Below, piece after piece: positions 45,923 through 58,500 of a stretch of 64,000 nucleotides of DNA. The stretch comes from Annona cherimola. Lineage: Eukaryota > Streptophyta > Magnoliopsida > Magnoliales > Annonaceae. Numbering within the stretch: the stretch's first letter is position 1; the number at the start of each line of letters is the position of its first letter. The notes below the pieces were generated by a model that made no database searches, was not told the origin of the DNA, and saw nothing but the letters and a program-made list of their open reading frames with translations. Location: the NCBI GenBank assembly GCA_030490835.1, contig CM059975.1, forward strand, positions 56,535,174 through 56,599,173, given 5' to 3'. Made by a program: the position numbers and the translations under genes.

Positions 45923-48900
45923 TGACGAGCTGTGATATGTCAATTAGAATGCTCGCTATTTACACAAGTATACGTGTCGTGTTAAGTAATAAAGAGTGAG
46001 TAGAGTATCGTTCCCACGAGAAATTGTTAACCGGAATTATTAATTAGTCAAATTGCTTTCGATGGGTGGAAAATTCTGAGTTTGTGATTTAACTAAACTA
46101 ACAATTGCAATGAGAAATTAGAGTGAAAGTTCGAGACTACTGGATACTTTAAACGGGTTTTCTGATTAGGGATGGCAGATGGATAGCTTGGAATCCTTGA
46201 ATCTAAACTATATTGCTCTGGTTCTTTTTAAGTGGATTGCATATGTATTTACTAGCCCAAGTTCATTTATCTTTTTATATGTTTTCCAACAGTATATAAA
46301 GCTAATTACACCCTATTTAAGTGCTATATTCCCATGCCATTAAATAAAGTAAAATTGATAAGTTCATAACTTGTATAATGACCACACAGGGTTCAACAAT
46401 ATATTCCTATCCGTTAAACAATTCTTCTTACACGAAGGTCGAAACCTATGCCTTGCACATGGATCCGGCAAAGATCTTCCTCTTCCAAGGATAAATCAAG
46501 CAATTAAATCATCTTACAAGGTAGCTAATCTTGTAAAAAGCATTAAACCCACACATGCAAATGTAAATCATACACAATCATATATAAGCTTAAATATTCA
46601 TTACTAAATATTCTAAGAACCAAAGAACAACATAGTTTAGAATTCAATTCATCCTAACTATCCATCAAATAGAGGTTTAGTTCGAAGACATGATCTTAAC
46701 ATCCATTACATCCATATAGAAAGTATCCATAAAGACAGAGAAAGAAAATTGGAAAGAATAAGAGAAAACTATTTCCGACGGTTTCCACCAACGGGGCTTG
46801 AATCCTCTCTTTGATCCGTGCTTTAATTTTGCTTTCCATTTTCTTTTGCACTTTGGTTCGTTCTCAGGCTCTCTCCTCTCTGTCCTCTCTGTCCTCCTTT
46901 ACTCGCACGTGCGAACCCCTAGGAACTATATATAGAGTCCTCTTTACGCAGCTTACGCACTGGAATATTCGCGTACGGATGCGTATTGGCGCCTAGGCGC
47001 CAACTCTCTGTGTGCTAAGCAATTTGGACACATTCTAAAAATCCTAAGAATTTTTGCACTGACGCCTATGTGCCCCTAGCTGGTGCCTAGGCGCCAACTC
47101 TCTGGACTGTCCCTGCTTGGAGATTCTCCTTAACTTTTGTAGCTGTGAAACCCCGATCTTAGACACGTGTATGAAACTCTAGGGTTATAAACCCTAGGTA
47201 ATGTATTAATAAAATATATATTTATGAGTATGAAAATATGTGGAAATAGAGATTAAAATAATTATGAAATTTGGATAAATAGTGCATGTGAATAGTAACT
47301 AAGGATTATAACACGTGATTAAGAGTTAATCACTTGGATTAACCTAATCACAAAAAGATGAAATAGGAATTTAATCACTACAAGACAAAATAGCATTACT
47401 TTTTATTATTTTAATACAAATTTGGATTTTTGTGGAAAAATAGAAAAAAATTCATAATTTGCAATCCGGGGGTCGAAATTCGATGAAATTTTTTATGGAT
47501 GGTTAAAAATTCATGATGAACATGATGAATGGATTAAGATGTGATGAAAATCACAAATCAAAGGTCAAGATGAAGTGTCAAATAGAGATCGAAAAAGTAG
47601 TTTAACTTTTAATTAAACCTACTTTTGACTTTTTAATAAATAAACAAAAAAATAAAAAAAAATGCAAAATCCGCGGCAATGCAGGGACGTGCAGGGGCTG
47701 TTGACTTTTGGGGCCAAATCCGATGGCCACAAATTAATCTTATCATTAACCAACGGTTAGGATTGATTTAGCCTAAATTAATTAATTTTAAAAATAAAAA
47801 AATAATAAAAAATAGAGCTGAATAATAGGGTGTCTGGAGCAGGCATAGGGTGGGCAGCTCTTGGCTCAAAGCAATGTTTTAAAATTAAGAAGAAATACCA
47901 ATTTATAATTAAATACCTCAAAGTTAGGGGGTAAATTCCAAATTGTTGAAAAATGCAACCCTATAAATAGGGCAGCAGGGTGGACGTCCAAGGCATCATA
48001 TCCTAGCTCCACTTGAACCATTCCATGACCCCAAAACCCTCCCACACGTCCAAGGAAGAAAATGAGGAAGTTAGAGAGAGAAAGTGTGAGAAAAAGTGGG
48101 ATATCTCCACTTCGGGTAAGCAATTTCTTTCCAAATTTCTTTTGGATGTTAAGTAGGGTAAAACTATGCTTAGATAATTCCTAAGCATAATAAAATAAGT
48201 AAATTTATAATGCTTAATTAAAATTATGCCGAAACATCGAAAATTTGGAGCAAAGATAAAGCATTCGGGAAGATAGCATATGATATGTGAAAATAATGCT
48301 CCAAAAATGATAAATAATGATTTGAGATGTATGAATATGATAAATATGATGTTGAAATGATGTTATATTAATTTCATGATTTTTGAAATTAAGGATTATG
48401 CTTAAGTGAATTTATGCTGATTTTTAGTATATGGAGAAAGTGATTTTTTTAGCCAAATAAATTATGATAAATTTCAATATTTATGAATTTCCCATGATAT
48501 ACTAAGCATAAGATATGTCATGGTATTTTTTATTTTTGGAAAAAATGTCAATTTTTGAAACCCATGAACAGTAACCTCGGATGAACAGTAACTGATACAG
48601 TAAATTCCTACAGTAAACAACGTTATTTGGGAAAAATTGAGATTTATTTTTATATTTTATGAGAATATATGGATGGAATTTTTAAAGGATTTATGGATAA
48701 AAATCCATATAAAGAGGCAATTACCAAGTATATTTATAAGATTAACCTCTATAGAAATGAGGTAATGAATGATTATAAAACATGCATGGAAAGTAAACTA
48801 AGACATGAAATGATATAGGTAAAATATCATTTTTTCTTGTATAAGAAAAGGAAAGGAAAAGGTGGAGGACACAGACTGAGGAGGTAAGCAAGTTCTATTT

Positions 48901-50500
48901 TGAAATTGCTTTTCAAATATTTCAAATGATTACAAATATGATTATGAAATGTGTTTAAGGATGGCCACTCCTATAATGTTTGAAATGATATATGTTTGTT
49001 TGCTTCTCAAATGATTTTTATGAAGTTTATGATTCATGTCATGCCGGCATATGTATGTATGAACATAGTGCACAAGGAAGAGGCTTTGGTGGAGGTAGTA
49101 AGCAGATCAGTGATCCCCCTTCACTATTTCCAAGTCGCAAGGGCTGTGTGCCGGCGGCGTCCTACCAGAGGTTGGAGGCACAAGGAAAGTCATGAATGAA
49201 TGAATGCATTGCATTCTCATAAAATGCATGAAAAGGTTTACATGATGTTTTATCGAAACAATGTTTCAAAAAGGGATGGTGCAAATAATTCTTTACATGA
49301 GAATGACAAATCACTTGGTGTAAGAGGTATATAATGCCGAGAAAATCAAAATTTATGCATGTAGGAGACCATGTAGGCTAATCAAGGTAAAGGACACAAG
49401 GTCCCCCTTGACGAGGCCAAGTCGGAGAGAGAGCCGGCGTATTGGACCACGTTATGTGATATGTTTCCTGGGCTAGTGTACCCATACACGAAGGTCTATG
49501 TCAGGAATGAAAAGGAAACATTTACACATCCAATGTTTATGAAATGATTTTTATGAAAAAGTTTCTGTCCCATTGGTAATTGATCACTTGGTAAGTGTCT
49601 CCTACCAAATGGGGAGAAATGCATTTGAATGAAAGGAAAATGTTTACTTGCCAAAGAAAAAGGCTTGCTTACTAAGTATTATTACTCATATGTGTTTTTA
49701 AAATGACAAACAAGCTATGGAGCTGACTCATAAAGGATGCCAGGTAGAAATAACCTGCAAATTTAATTGCAGTTCTATGTATGCGTCCAAAGGGACAAAT
49801 GTATGATAACCATGTTGAAGACATGTTTTATGGATATTATAGACATGATTGTACTTATGTGAATTATCTCAATAAAAAGAAGATATGAATGGTTTTATGA
49901 TGATATGGATGAGTCTATTATGAATAAAGTGTATGCTTATGTGATGAAAGAAAAAGAAAGAAACGAAAACAAAATTTTGGATGAGATCCAATTAAGAACC
50001 CGCCGTGTGATCAGGGCAACAATCCTGAGTCATGTTTACCAATCGACAAGATCTTTGAGTAAGGACTATGTGGACGCCGCGGTTCGGGGCTCCACAGTAG
50101 CCCCTGCTTGGCGCATGGGCGCCCCTGGGTGGTGCCTAGGCGCCAACTCCCTAGATGCAATTTCTGAATTATGGCTTCAACGACGTCTGCACTCGAGTTG
50201 CATGTAGATGATGTGGCGCCTAGGCGCCAACTCTCTGCCTCTGGATGCCTCAGGTTGCATTCAATTCGTCCGCTTTGCCTTTGTGTGTCCCGTCCTTCCT
50301 ACAAAAGATGGAAAAACTAAATAAATAAACTAAAATTGCCTAAATAATGCTAAAATTGCCTAAAAACTAATTAATGCTCCTAAAATGCAAAGCAGGTGAA
50401 AATTAAGCTAAATGAGTGCAAACTAAGCCTAATCTCTCGAACTAACACACAAATTAAGTCTGAAATGGTTCATGATAACTTGTAAAAATACGAGTTATCA
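45923..50500 (-). repeat. 5' LTR of element G (right copy, split by L6)
   Basis: Same sequence as the left LTR, in two pieces: 45923-47143 and 50102-50500, about 1620 bp without the insertion. It carries GGCGCCTAGGCGCC palindromes at 46988-47001, 47082-47095 (variant), 50131-50144 (variant) and 50215-50228, and ends with the terminal hairpin at 50473-50500. L6 landed within the palindrome-rich block. Confidence 0.9.
47144..50096 (+). repeat. L6: plus-strand solo LTR, target duplication GTAGC
   Basis: 2953 bp from TGTGAAACCCCGATC to GGTTCGGGGCTCCACA, flanked by GTAGC at 47139-47143 and 50097-50101. No coding region. It is the only complete, uninterrupted plus-strand member of the L2/L3/L5 subfamily here and serves as their reference. 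Blocks in order: GGATGGAATTTTTAAAGG (48670), GGAGGACACAGACTGAGGAGG (48862), GAAGAGGCTTTGGTGGAGG (49078), TTGATCACTTGGTAAGTGTC (49580), GTGTGATCAGGGCAACAATCC (50006). Confidence 0.88.
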
Positions 50501-50505
50501 TAAGT

Positions 50506-50743
50506 GTGATATGTGTGATATGCTTTGTTATGTTAAAAACTATGGTTTATGAGTGGATATTTACTGATGTGAATTAAAGAAATGACTGAATGACTATGAA
50601 TGTTTATGATGATAGATGATATTATATGATTGTGATGGTGTGAAATGGTTATTAAATATATAATGACGAAATGTGTATATATGATGATCTAACCTTAATT
50701 ATGAATGAAAGATTATGTGCTTTTATATATTCAAAAAAGCACC
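50506..50743 (+). other. AT-rich leader before the chromovirus gag
   Basis: No ORF. TATGAT/GATGAT-rich sequence up to the ATG at 50744. Before element G inserted it was continuous with 37381-37457. Confidence 0.4.
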
Positions 50744-52060
50744 ATGGTAGAAACAAGATCAGGAATGAGAATAAATAAAGGAAAAGAAATTGCTACAGAA
50801 GTCCCCAGCCAACACGAGGTTGGAGAGACTAGCGGCAGACCTAAAAGACCTGGACCAGAACCAAATAGAGAAAGTCTAAGAACTCATCAAAGACGAGAGG
50901 ACATAAGCCCAGAAAGGAATGTGGGAGAAGAACATGAGTCAAGACAGGCCCGACTCATAGAAGAAAGGGTAGCTACAACGGTAAAAGAGGCAATGTAGCA
51001 AGCTACTCGCGAATGGGTAGCACAGACTGCAGATATTATTCAGGGCTTATGGAAAAGAACCCAGTAGGCCGAGTTGGGCAGTACTGAAAGAGATGTACCC
51101 CTTTCAACGGTTGGCCCGACTCCCACGATAGAACGAAGAGAAGATGAAAATCAATTAATGAAAGCTGATTGAAGAGCAATTAATGCATTCCTAGCCCAGC
51201 GACCTCCAAAGTTTTCAGGAGAACCTAACCCGGTACAGGCAGAGCAATGGATCACGGAGATCAAGAAACTGTTTAGAATATCTCCGTGTAATGATCGGCA
51301 AAAAGTATTGTGCGCCACCCATTTGATGATTAAAGACGCACACGAATGATGGGAAACAATGTTGGTCACAATGTCGCAACCAGAAGAGGTATCTTGGCAA
51401 ACTTTTGTTGAGGAGTTTAATAAAGAGTACCTCCTTTGTGGATTACAAAGTTAGAAGGTGATAGAATTCAAGAGACTTTATCAAGGGAGGATGTCTATCA
51501 CAAAATACGCCATAAAGTTCAATGCCTTAGTCAGGTTTGTGCCTTGGATGTCCAATGTGCCAGAAAATAAGGCGTAAAGATTCCAACTGGGACTGAGGCC
51601 ATACCTCAGGGAAAGCCTTGCCCCTTTGCTAATTAAGGATTATGCTTCAAGTCTTGAGAGGGCGCGGGCATTAGAGATTGAGGCATTGAGAACACAAGAA
51701 CTAAGACTTGGGTCAAGGATGTTCAGTTCTGGAACAAAGGAAACTGAACCAGGGAAAGAAAAGGCTAGGAAAGGAAATGTGAGAAGAGGAAAAGGAGCCC
51801 CGAAGAAGAAAATCTCGCCTCTATGTAGAAAATGTCAGAAGCAACATACAGGTGAGTGCTTAAAAGGCTCGAATCGATGCTATAAATGTGGGCAAACTAG
51901 CCATATAGCCAAGGAATGCCGGACAGGAGAAGCAAGGGTCATTAAATGTTATATTTGTAACCAAACATGACATATTGCTTTGAACTATCCATATAAGGAA
52001 CAAACGTCACAAGGGCGTGGAAGACCTGCTCAACTCAGGATACCCGGAGCAGCAAATAAG
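50744..52060 (+). pseudogene. gag: gag of chromovirus F
   Basis: Starts at ATG 50744 (MVETRSGMRINKGKEIA). Gag core: RPPKFSGEPNPVQAEQWITE, FVEEFNKEYL and QGRMSITKYAIKFNALVRFVP. Zinc-finger region: CRKCQKQHTGEC (51824-51859), CYKCGQTSHIAKEC (51878-51919) and a degraded third motif (CYICNQT). At least six in-frame stops are present (50996, 51065, 51170, 51346, 51452, 51575 and others). Almost all fit C-to-T or G-to-A change of CAG, CAA or TGG codons, the signature of methylated and long-silent DNA. Confidence 0.87.
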
Positions 52061-52139
52061 TAGGGAACCTCTACAAACCTGGTACAAGTGCATGCCTTGA
52101 CTCAAACAGAGTCTCAAGAGCAAGAAGAAAAGGTGGTCA

Positions 52140-55100
52140 CAGGTATGGTTACATTTTAGGAAATTTGGCAGTTGCTTTGTTTGATTCAGGTGCTAGTCAC
52201 TCATTCATAGCATGCCAATATGTGGCCACCCATGCACTACCGATAGAGGAAACCAATAAGATAAATCCACGTAGAATCTCTTGTTTATAGGTTAGCTAGC
52301 TCTAGCCAAGTATGCAATGCATGTCAAATTAGGATAGGATCGTTGATTCTAGAAGCCAACTTGATCCTATTACCTATGACGGAATTTGATGTGATATTGG
52401 GTATGGATTGGCTGAGTCAATGGGGAGCTATGATTGATTGCAAGAATAAGAAGGTATAATTTGAGGCAGCCCCAGAAAAGAAATAGTCATTGGGAAGTTA
52501 AGATAGCCTAAAAGGTCGAATATACTAGTATCATCTATGAAAGCGGTCAAGATGATCCGCCAAAGGTGCCAAGCTTATCTGGTATCAGTCAATGTGGAAA
52601 AAGGTACGGAGGTAGAGCTAAATCAAATCCTGATGGCTAAGGAATTTGCTGATGTGCTTCCAAAGGAACTAACCACATTACCTCCACAAAGAGAGATGGA
52701 TATGACTATAGACATTATACCAGGTACAACTCCGATATCCAAGACTCCATAGAGAACGGCACCGGCTAAAATGAATGAGCTAAGAACTCAAATACAGGAG
52801 CTATTAGACAAAGGTTTTATTAGACCCAGTGTATCACCCTGGGGAGCTCCAGTTTTGTTTGTAAGGAAAAAGGATGGAAGTCTGAGACTGTGTATTGACT
52901 ACAGAGAAATAAATAAAGTCACGGTGAAGAATAAGTATCCTTTGCCTAGGATCGACAATTTATTCAATCAGTTGCAAGGAGCTACAACTTTCTCTAAGAT
53001 TGATTTATAGTCAGGGTATCATCAGTTGAGAATATGTCCTACCAATGTTCACAAGACAACTTTTCGAACTAGGTATGAACATTATGAGTTTTTAGTGATA
53101 CCTTTTGGGCTCACTAATGCCCCTGCTGTATTCATGGATATGATGAATAGGGTATTTCGGGACTATCTCGATCAGTTTATGGTGGTATTTATTGACGATG
53201 TCTTGATTTACTCCAAAACAAAGAAAGAACATGAGATTCATTTGTGAAGAGTATTGGAGAGGTTGAGAAAAGAAAAGTTATATGCCAAGTTAAAGAAATG
53301 TGAATTTTGGTTGAAGTAAGTAGGATTTCTGGGTCACATAATATCAGAAAAAGGTATTCAGGTTGATCCTCAGAAGATTGAGGCAATTTTGAAATGGAAA
53401 AGACCGACGACCATCACGAAAATCCAAAGCTTGCTAGGATTGGCAGGCTATTACAAAAGGTTTGTTGAAGGATTCTCACAGTTATTAGCCCCATTAACAA
53501 GATTGACTCGTAAAGGAGTCAGGTATGTATGGTCTGAAGAATGCAAGCTCAATTTTTAGGAGTTGAAGCAACGGTTGGTAAAAGCACCTATCCTAACCCT
53601 ACCCGAAGGAAATGAGGGATTTGTGGTATATATCAACGCTTCAATAAGGGGTTTAGGATGTGTGTTGATGCAGAGAGGAAAGGTGACACCTTATGCATCA
53701 TGACAGTTGAAGCCCAATGAAGTAAGCTACCCCACTCATGATTTAGAGTTAGCAGTGATGGTGTTTGCCTTAAAAATATGGAGACATTACCTGTATGGTG
53801 CTAGATGTGAAATATATACAGATCATAAGAGCCTTAAGTATATTTTCACTCAAAAGGAGCTGAACATGAGGCAAAGGAGATGGCTCGAATTGTTAAAGGA
53901 TTATGATTTGGAGATATTATACCATCCAGGTAAGGCAAATGTGGTAGCCGATGCATTGAACAGAAATGTCAGCATAGCGCATCTTATCACAAAGCAGGAA
54001 GGGTTGCTTCAAGAGATGAGATAGTTAGAATTGATTGTATGTCCACCTGGAGTTCAAGCAAGATTATCACAAATGTACATACAATCTTCATTATTTGAAA
54101 AGATCAGACTGCGCAGCAAAAGGATATAGACCTACATACTCATGAAGAAAAGATGAAGAAAAAGGGGTTGACTGAATTTGTTGTCGATGAACAAGGTATG
54201 TATCGATATAAAGGCCACCTTTGCATACGTAATATAGCTGAGTTGAAGGAGCAGATTCTTATAGAGGCGCATTTTTCGTCATTTTTCATTCATCCAGGAA
54301 GCACCAAGATGTATCAGGATCTCAAGAAAACATATTGGTGGAAACACATGAAAAGAGAGATCACTGAATATGTAGCTAAGTGCCTAACTTGCCAAAGGGT
54401 GAAAGCTGATCACCAATGGATACCTGGAAAATTACAATCTTTGGAAGTTCCTGAATGGAAGTGGGATGATATTACAATGAATTTCATTGAAGGATTACCT
54501 AAGACTCAGTCAGGAAATGAATCTATATGGGTAATAATATATCGATTGTCAAAAGTTACTCACTTTATACCTATAAAGAGGACCTACACAATAGAAAGAT
54601 TAGCCAAAGTCTACTATAAGGAAATAGTAAGACTTCATGGAGTGCCTAAGTCAATAGTTTTCAATCGAGACGCAACATTCACCTCTCGATTTTGGAAAAG
54701 TTTGCATGAAACCCTAGATACCAAACTCAAGTTTAGTTCAGCTTTTCATCCCTAAACAGATGGACAGACGGAGCGAGTAAATTAGATTATCAAGAACATG
54801 CTCTGTATGTGTACGTTGGAATTTGGAGGTTCGTGAGATGAATATGTACCTATAGCTGAGTTTGCATACAATAACAGTTATCAGGCTAGTATTCAAATGG
54901 CTCCATTTGAAGCGTTGTATGGACGGCGATGTCGAACGCTATTGAACTAGGATGAAGTTGGAGAAAAGAAGCTAGCCCCAGATTTGTCTCAACGAATGGC
55001 AGACAAGGTACAAGTTATTTGTCAGTGTATACTCACAGCCCAAAGTCGGCAAAAGAGTTACACATATTGCAAAAGAAAGGATTTGAATATCCAAGTTGGC

Positions 55101-55517
55101 AAACATGTGTTCATAAAGGTCACGCCATTCAAGGGAGTTACAAGATTTGGAAAAAGGGATAAGCTGAATCCCAGATATATTGGACCATTTGAAGTGCTGG
55201 AGAAGATTGGAAAGTTGGCTTATAGAATAACTTTACCTCCGGCACTAGCCTTAGTACACAATGTTTTTCATATTTCTATGCTTAGGAAATATATTGCAGA
55301 TCCGACCCATGTACTGGTAGCAGAAAATCTATCGATCCAGGATCACTTGAACTATGAGAAAAGACCTATTAGAATATTGGATTATAAGGTACAGAAGCTT
55401 CAAAATAGAGAAATCGAATACGTAAAGGTTCAATGGAACCGGTATTCTGAAAGCGAAGTTACATGGGAGCTAAAAGAAGAAGTAGAAAGGAAATACCCCC
55501 AGTTATTTAAAGAATAG
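52140..55517 (+). pseudogene. pol: pol of chromovirus F (protease, RT, RNase H, integrase, chromodomain)
   Basis: Protease: LFDSGASHSF (active site 52182-52193) and [45 protein letters not shown] and catalytic FIDD at 53188-53199. RNase [21 protein letters not shown] and [12 protein letters not shown]. Integrase: H-H-C-C zinc region ending CLTCQRVKADHQ; the first core Asp reads Asn (MNFIEGLP) and the second lies in FNRDATF where SDRD is usual, so the catalytic triad is damaged. The tail has LNPRYIGPFEVLEKIG, PPALALVHNVFHISMLRKYI and a chromodomain (about 55355-55510, VQWNRYSESEVTWE). About fifteen stops interrupt it. It ends at TAG 55515-55517. Confidence 0.92.
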
Positions 55518-55540
55518 ACGATTTCGGGACGAAACCTGTT

Positions 55541-55555
55541 ATAAGGGGGGAGGAT
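55541..55555 (+). other. polypurine tract of chromovirus F
   Basis: ATAAGGGGGGAGGAT lies directly before the LTR start TGTAAAACCC, 24 bases after the pol stop. Confidence 0.85.
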
Positions 55556-58500
55556 TGTAAAACCCTGACCTACATAGGATTCATGTATATGCATTTGAGT
55601 GATTCATGTATGAATTGATTGAATTATGAATAATTTATTTGTTATCTTGGATGAATTGTTGCAATTAGGTCAGTGGTTATGAATGATGCTTAAATTAATC
55701 ATTATAAGTCAATGTGGACTAATATGATTAAAGTAGCCTAATGAGGATGGAAAATCATTAGTGTGCCATGAAAAATTAATTTTCATAATGTGATTAATGG
55801 AAATTAGGAGGCTAATTATAGAGCCAGGTGGGAGAATATTGAAAAATTCATAACTTGACTCCTATAAGGCAGATTAAGATGAAAATTGATAAGGAAACAC
55901 ATAATTTGGTGCTTAATCATATGGAAAAGTTAGATTATGAAAATTTTAATGATAATTGATCATCACCATCCAAAATCCAAGGATGACATCAAATGATCAT
56001 ATCTTGAGCTAGAAAAGTCGGATTGAGACGAAATTTGAAATGGATGGTTAAAATTATGAGATCAAGGCTATGAAAGGATTTGATCAACTGGGATAAGGCT
56101 TGCACGAAAATGGGATTATCTCTTTTGACTTTTGCACCCCTTAAAGTAACATACATTTATGTTAAAGTTAAAGTGATTAAGTAAATAATTAAATGCATAA
56201 ATGATGTGTCAAAAGGGGGTAATTTGTAGGGTATTTTATGAATTACTAAAAATGAAAAAATCCATGAAAATATCTGACGAATAAATGCTGAATTAAGGAA
56301 CTAATACACTAGCTCAAGTGAGGATAGAGTGGTAGCACACATGGGACATCCAAGGTAGCTAGAACTTGAATTTTTGTGAAATTTTTTCATATAAAATATA
56401 TACCTAGGTCAGCTATGGATCAAGGTGAATAAATGTGCAATTAAATGGGGTGGAAAATCGTAGTCAAAAATATCAAATCAAGGCCATTGAGATATGATCA
56501 TTAAATGGACAGCAATATTGAGCAAGAGAGAGGTGGACGGCTATGGCAAATTTTTAGATTTTTATGATTTTTTATATATGCTAAATTGACCCCTAATTGA
56601 GCTAAATTGCTAGGTGATTAATGATAGTTAAATTAAAGCTGCAAAATGGTGGAAAAAATGCAAAAGGGCAGCCGAAAAAGGGACGTTGAAAATGGATAGC
56701 AAGGTGAGCTGAAAAATGGACAGTCCAAAAGTTGGCAATTTGATTTTTTCTTGATTTTTTTAAATGCTAAATATATGCCTAAGTAGTCTATTAGTTAGGG
56801 TGCATAAATACCCATTAATTAAGGTAGCCCTTATTCCAGCATCTTTGTGCACATCCATATTCAGCAAGGGAAAAGCCAAGAAAAAGAGGAGAAAAAAGAG
56901 AGAGAAAGAGAAAAGAAGCAAAGGAAACAAGCTAGAGAAATTGGGTTAAGTGTTACTCAATTAAAGTAAGTGCACTCTTAAGTTTTGAATCATTTAAATC
57001 TAGTTTTTCTAACTCAATTTATGAGTCATGAATATGATTCATAATGAACCCTTAAAGGGGGATTTATGATGCCCTTAGTTAGGGTATTGAATGGGGATTT
57101 AATAACAAGTATGCAATCAAGGGTTCAAGAGAAAGAAAATGATGATTAGGGTTGATTATGAGTTCATAAACCTAGCTGAAACTTGCTTAAACTCATACAT
57201 AATGTTGTTGTTTCAAATTGATATTATGATTACATGATGATTCATGTTTAGATGTATTATATATGTTGATTTAAGTATGAGTTATGAATTTTAGAAAGAA
57301 GATGAATTAGGGTTACACATATGACCCCATTTCCATGTTTCAATGTTGAAAATGATACATGAATTAGCTTAAATGAATTATGGATGATTTAGAGGGTAAA
57401 ATACCCTAAACCTAGGGTACTTTGGACATTCAAAAGGGCTTAGAAAGAATTTCCCTAAATCTGATTTTTATGAAGTATACATGTGGATGTCCAAAGTAGT
57501 GTAGAAAGGGTACCCCACATGCATCAGAAGTTGTTGTTTTGTAAACAACTAATATATGGACTTTAAGTATGTGATAATACCCTGAATTAGGGTTAAGAAA
57601 AGTATGATTAATTGCTGCAATTAATTGATTAAAAATCTGTTTAGATTTGAGTATCAAAAGGGACATTGAAAGTGTATAAAACAGGTCCCAAAGTTGCTGT
57701 TTTGGAACCCTATAATTGGTGGATTAAAAATCTATAAAAATACACTAAATAAAGCGTTAATTAAGGTGTATAATCACACTGAATTAGAAGCTAAGTTGCT
57801 GATTTTTAAGAAACACATGAATTATGTGTTATGAAATGGACATATATGAAGATATAAGTATGAGAAAATGATCAATGGTTTATATGAGTTGCTAAAATGC
57901 AAAAATGCATGAAAAATGTGATGAAACACGTGGATTATATTACTGTTTGGGTAATCCCAAAATTTGAGATTGATATATGAGGATTATGACATTAATTAAG
58001 TGCTTAAAAATGGGCACAATGTATGAATTGTGAAAAATATATGAAAAATGATAAGTTGGAGGTTTATTATTTCATATGATGTCTAATAAATGACTGAGGA
58101 ATGCGTTATGATATATATGAATGTTGCCTTAAATATGGGGATTAAATATCTGATGTAATGATTGGTTTGATGCATAAGTATGTTGTGTACGTACACCCGA
58201 CTAGGAATTCAAGTGGGTTATGAATATTAATGAAAATGGGTTGAAAAACTAAGATTGAATGCAAGCAAATGGAATTTACATGAATGCTATGTCATTCTAA
58301 CATGTATAGGCAAAGGCACAGAAAAGGTATATCCGGAAAGCTCACATGAACAAGGTAAGCAAGTAAAATTTTCTAAATGATTTTATTTCTTAAAATATTC
58401 TTAAATAATTGCAAATGATATTCCAACTATTTTTATTGATTTAGAAAATGATATTTGAATTTATTTCTAAGGTATTTAAGGATGGTCATTCCTTAGTTCA

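Larger units (their letters stand above)
37458..50500 (-). mobile_element. Athila-like Ty3/gypsy retrotransposon G, target duplication TAAGT
   Basis: A complete minus-strand element. TAAGT flanks both sides (37453-37457 and 50501-50505). In its own direction: 5' LTR (right), tRNA-Asp primer site, gag, protease, RT, RNase H, integrase, a non-coding 3' region, polypurine tract and 3' LTR (left). The protein motifs (DTNNFEIKPVIFQML, RKCPHHGI, CDLGASINLMP, MPFGLCNAP) are those of the Athila lineage. It spans 13,043 bp, of which 2958 bp is the later insertion L6 with its duplication. Every gene is broken by stops. Confidence 0.93.

Noticed and set aside
56764..56949. Lys/Arg-rich 61-codon ORF in the chromovirus LTR
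   Set aside because: Low-complexity AAG/AGA repeat sequence, with no relative in the other LTR copies.
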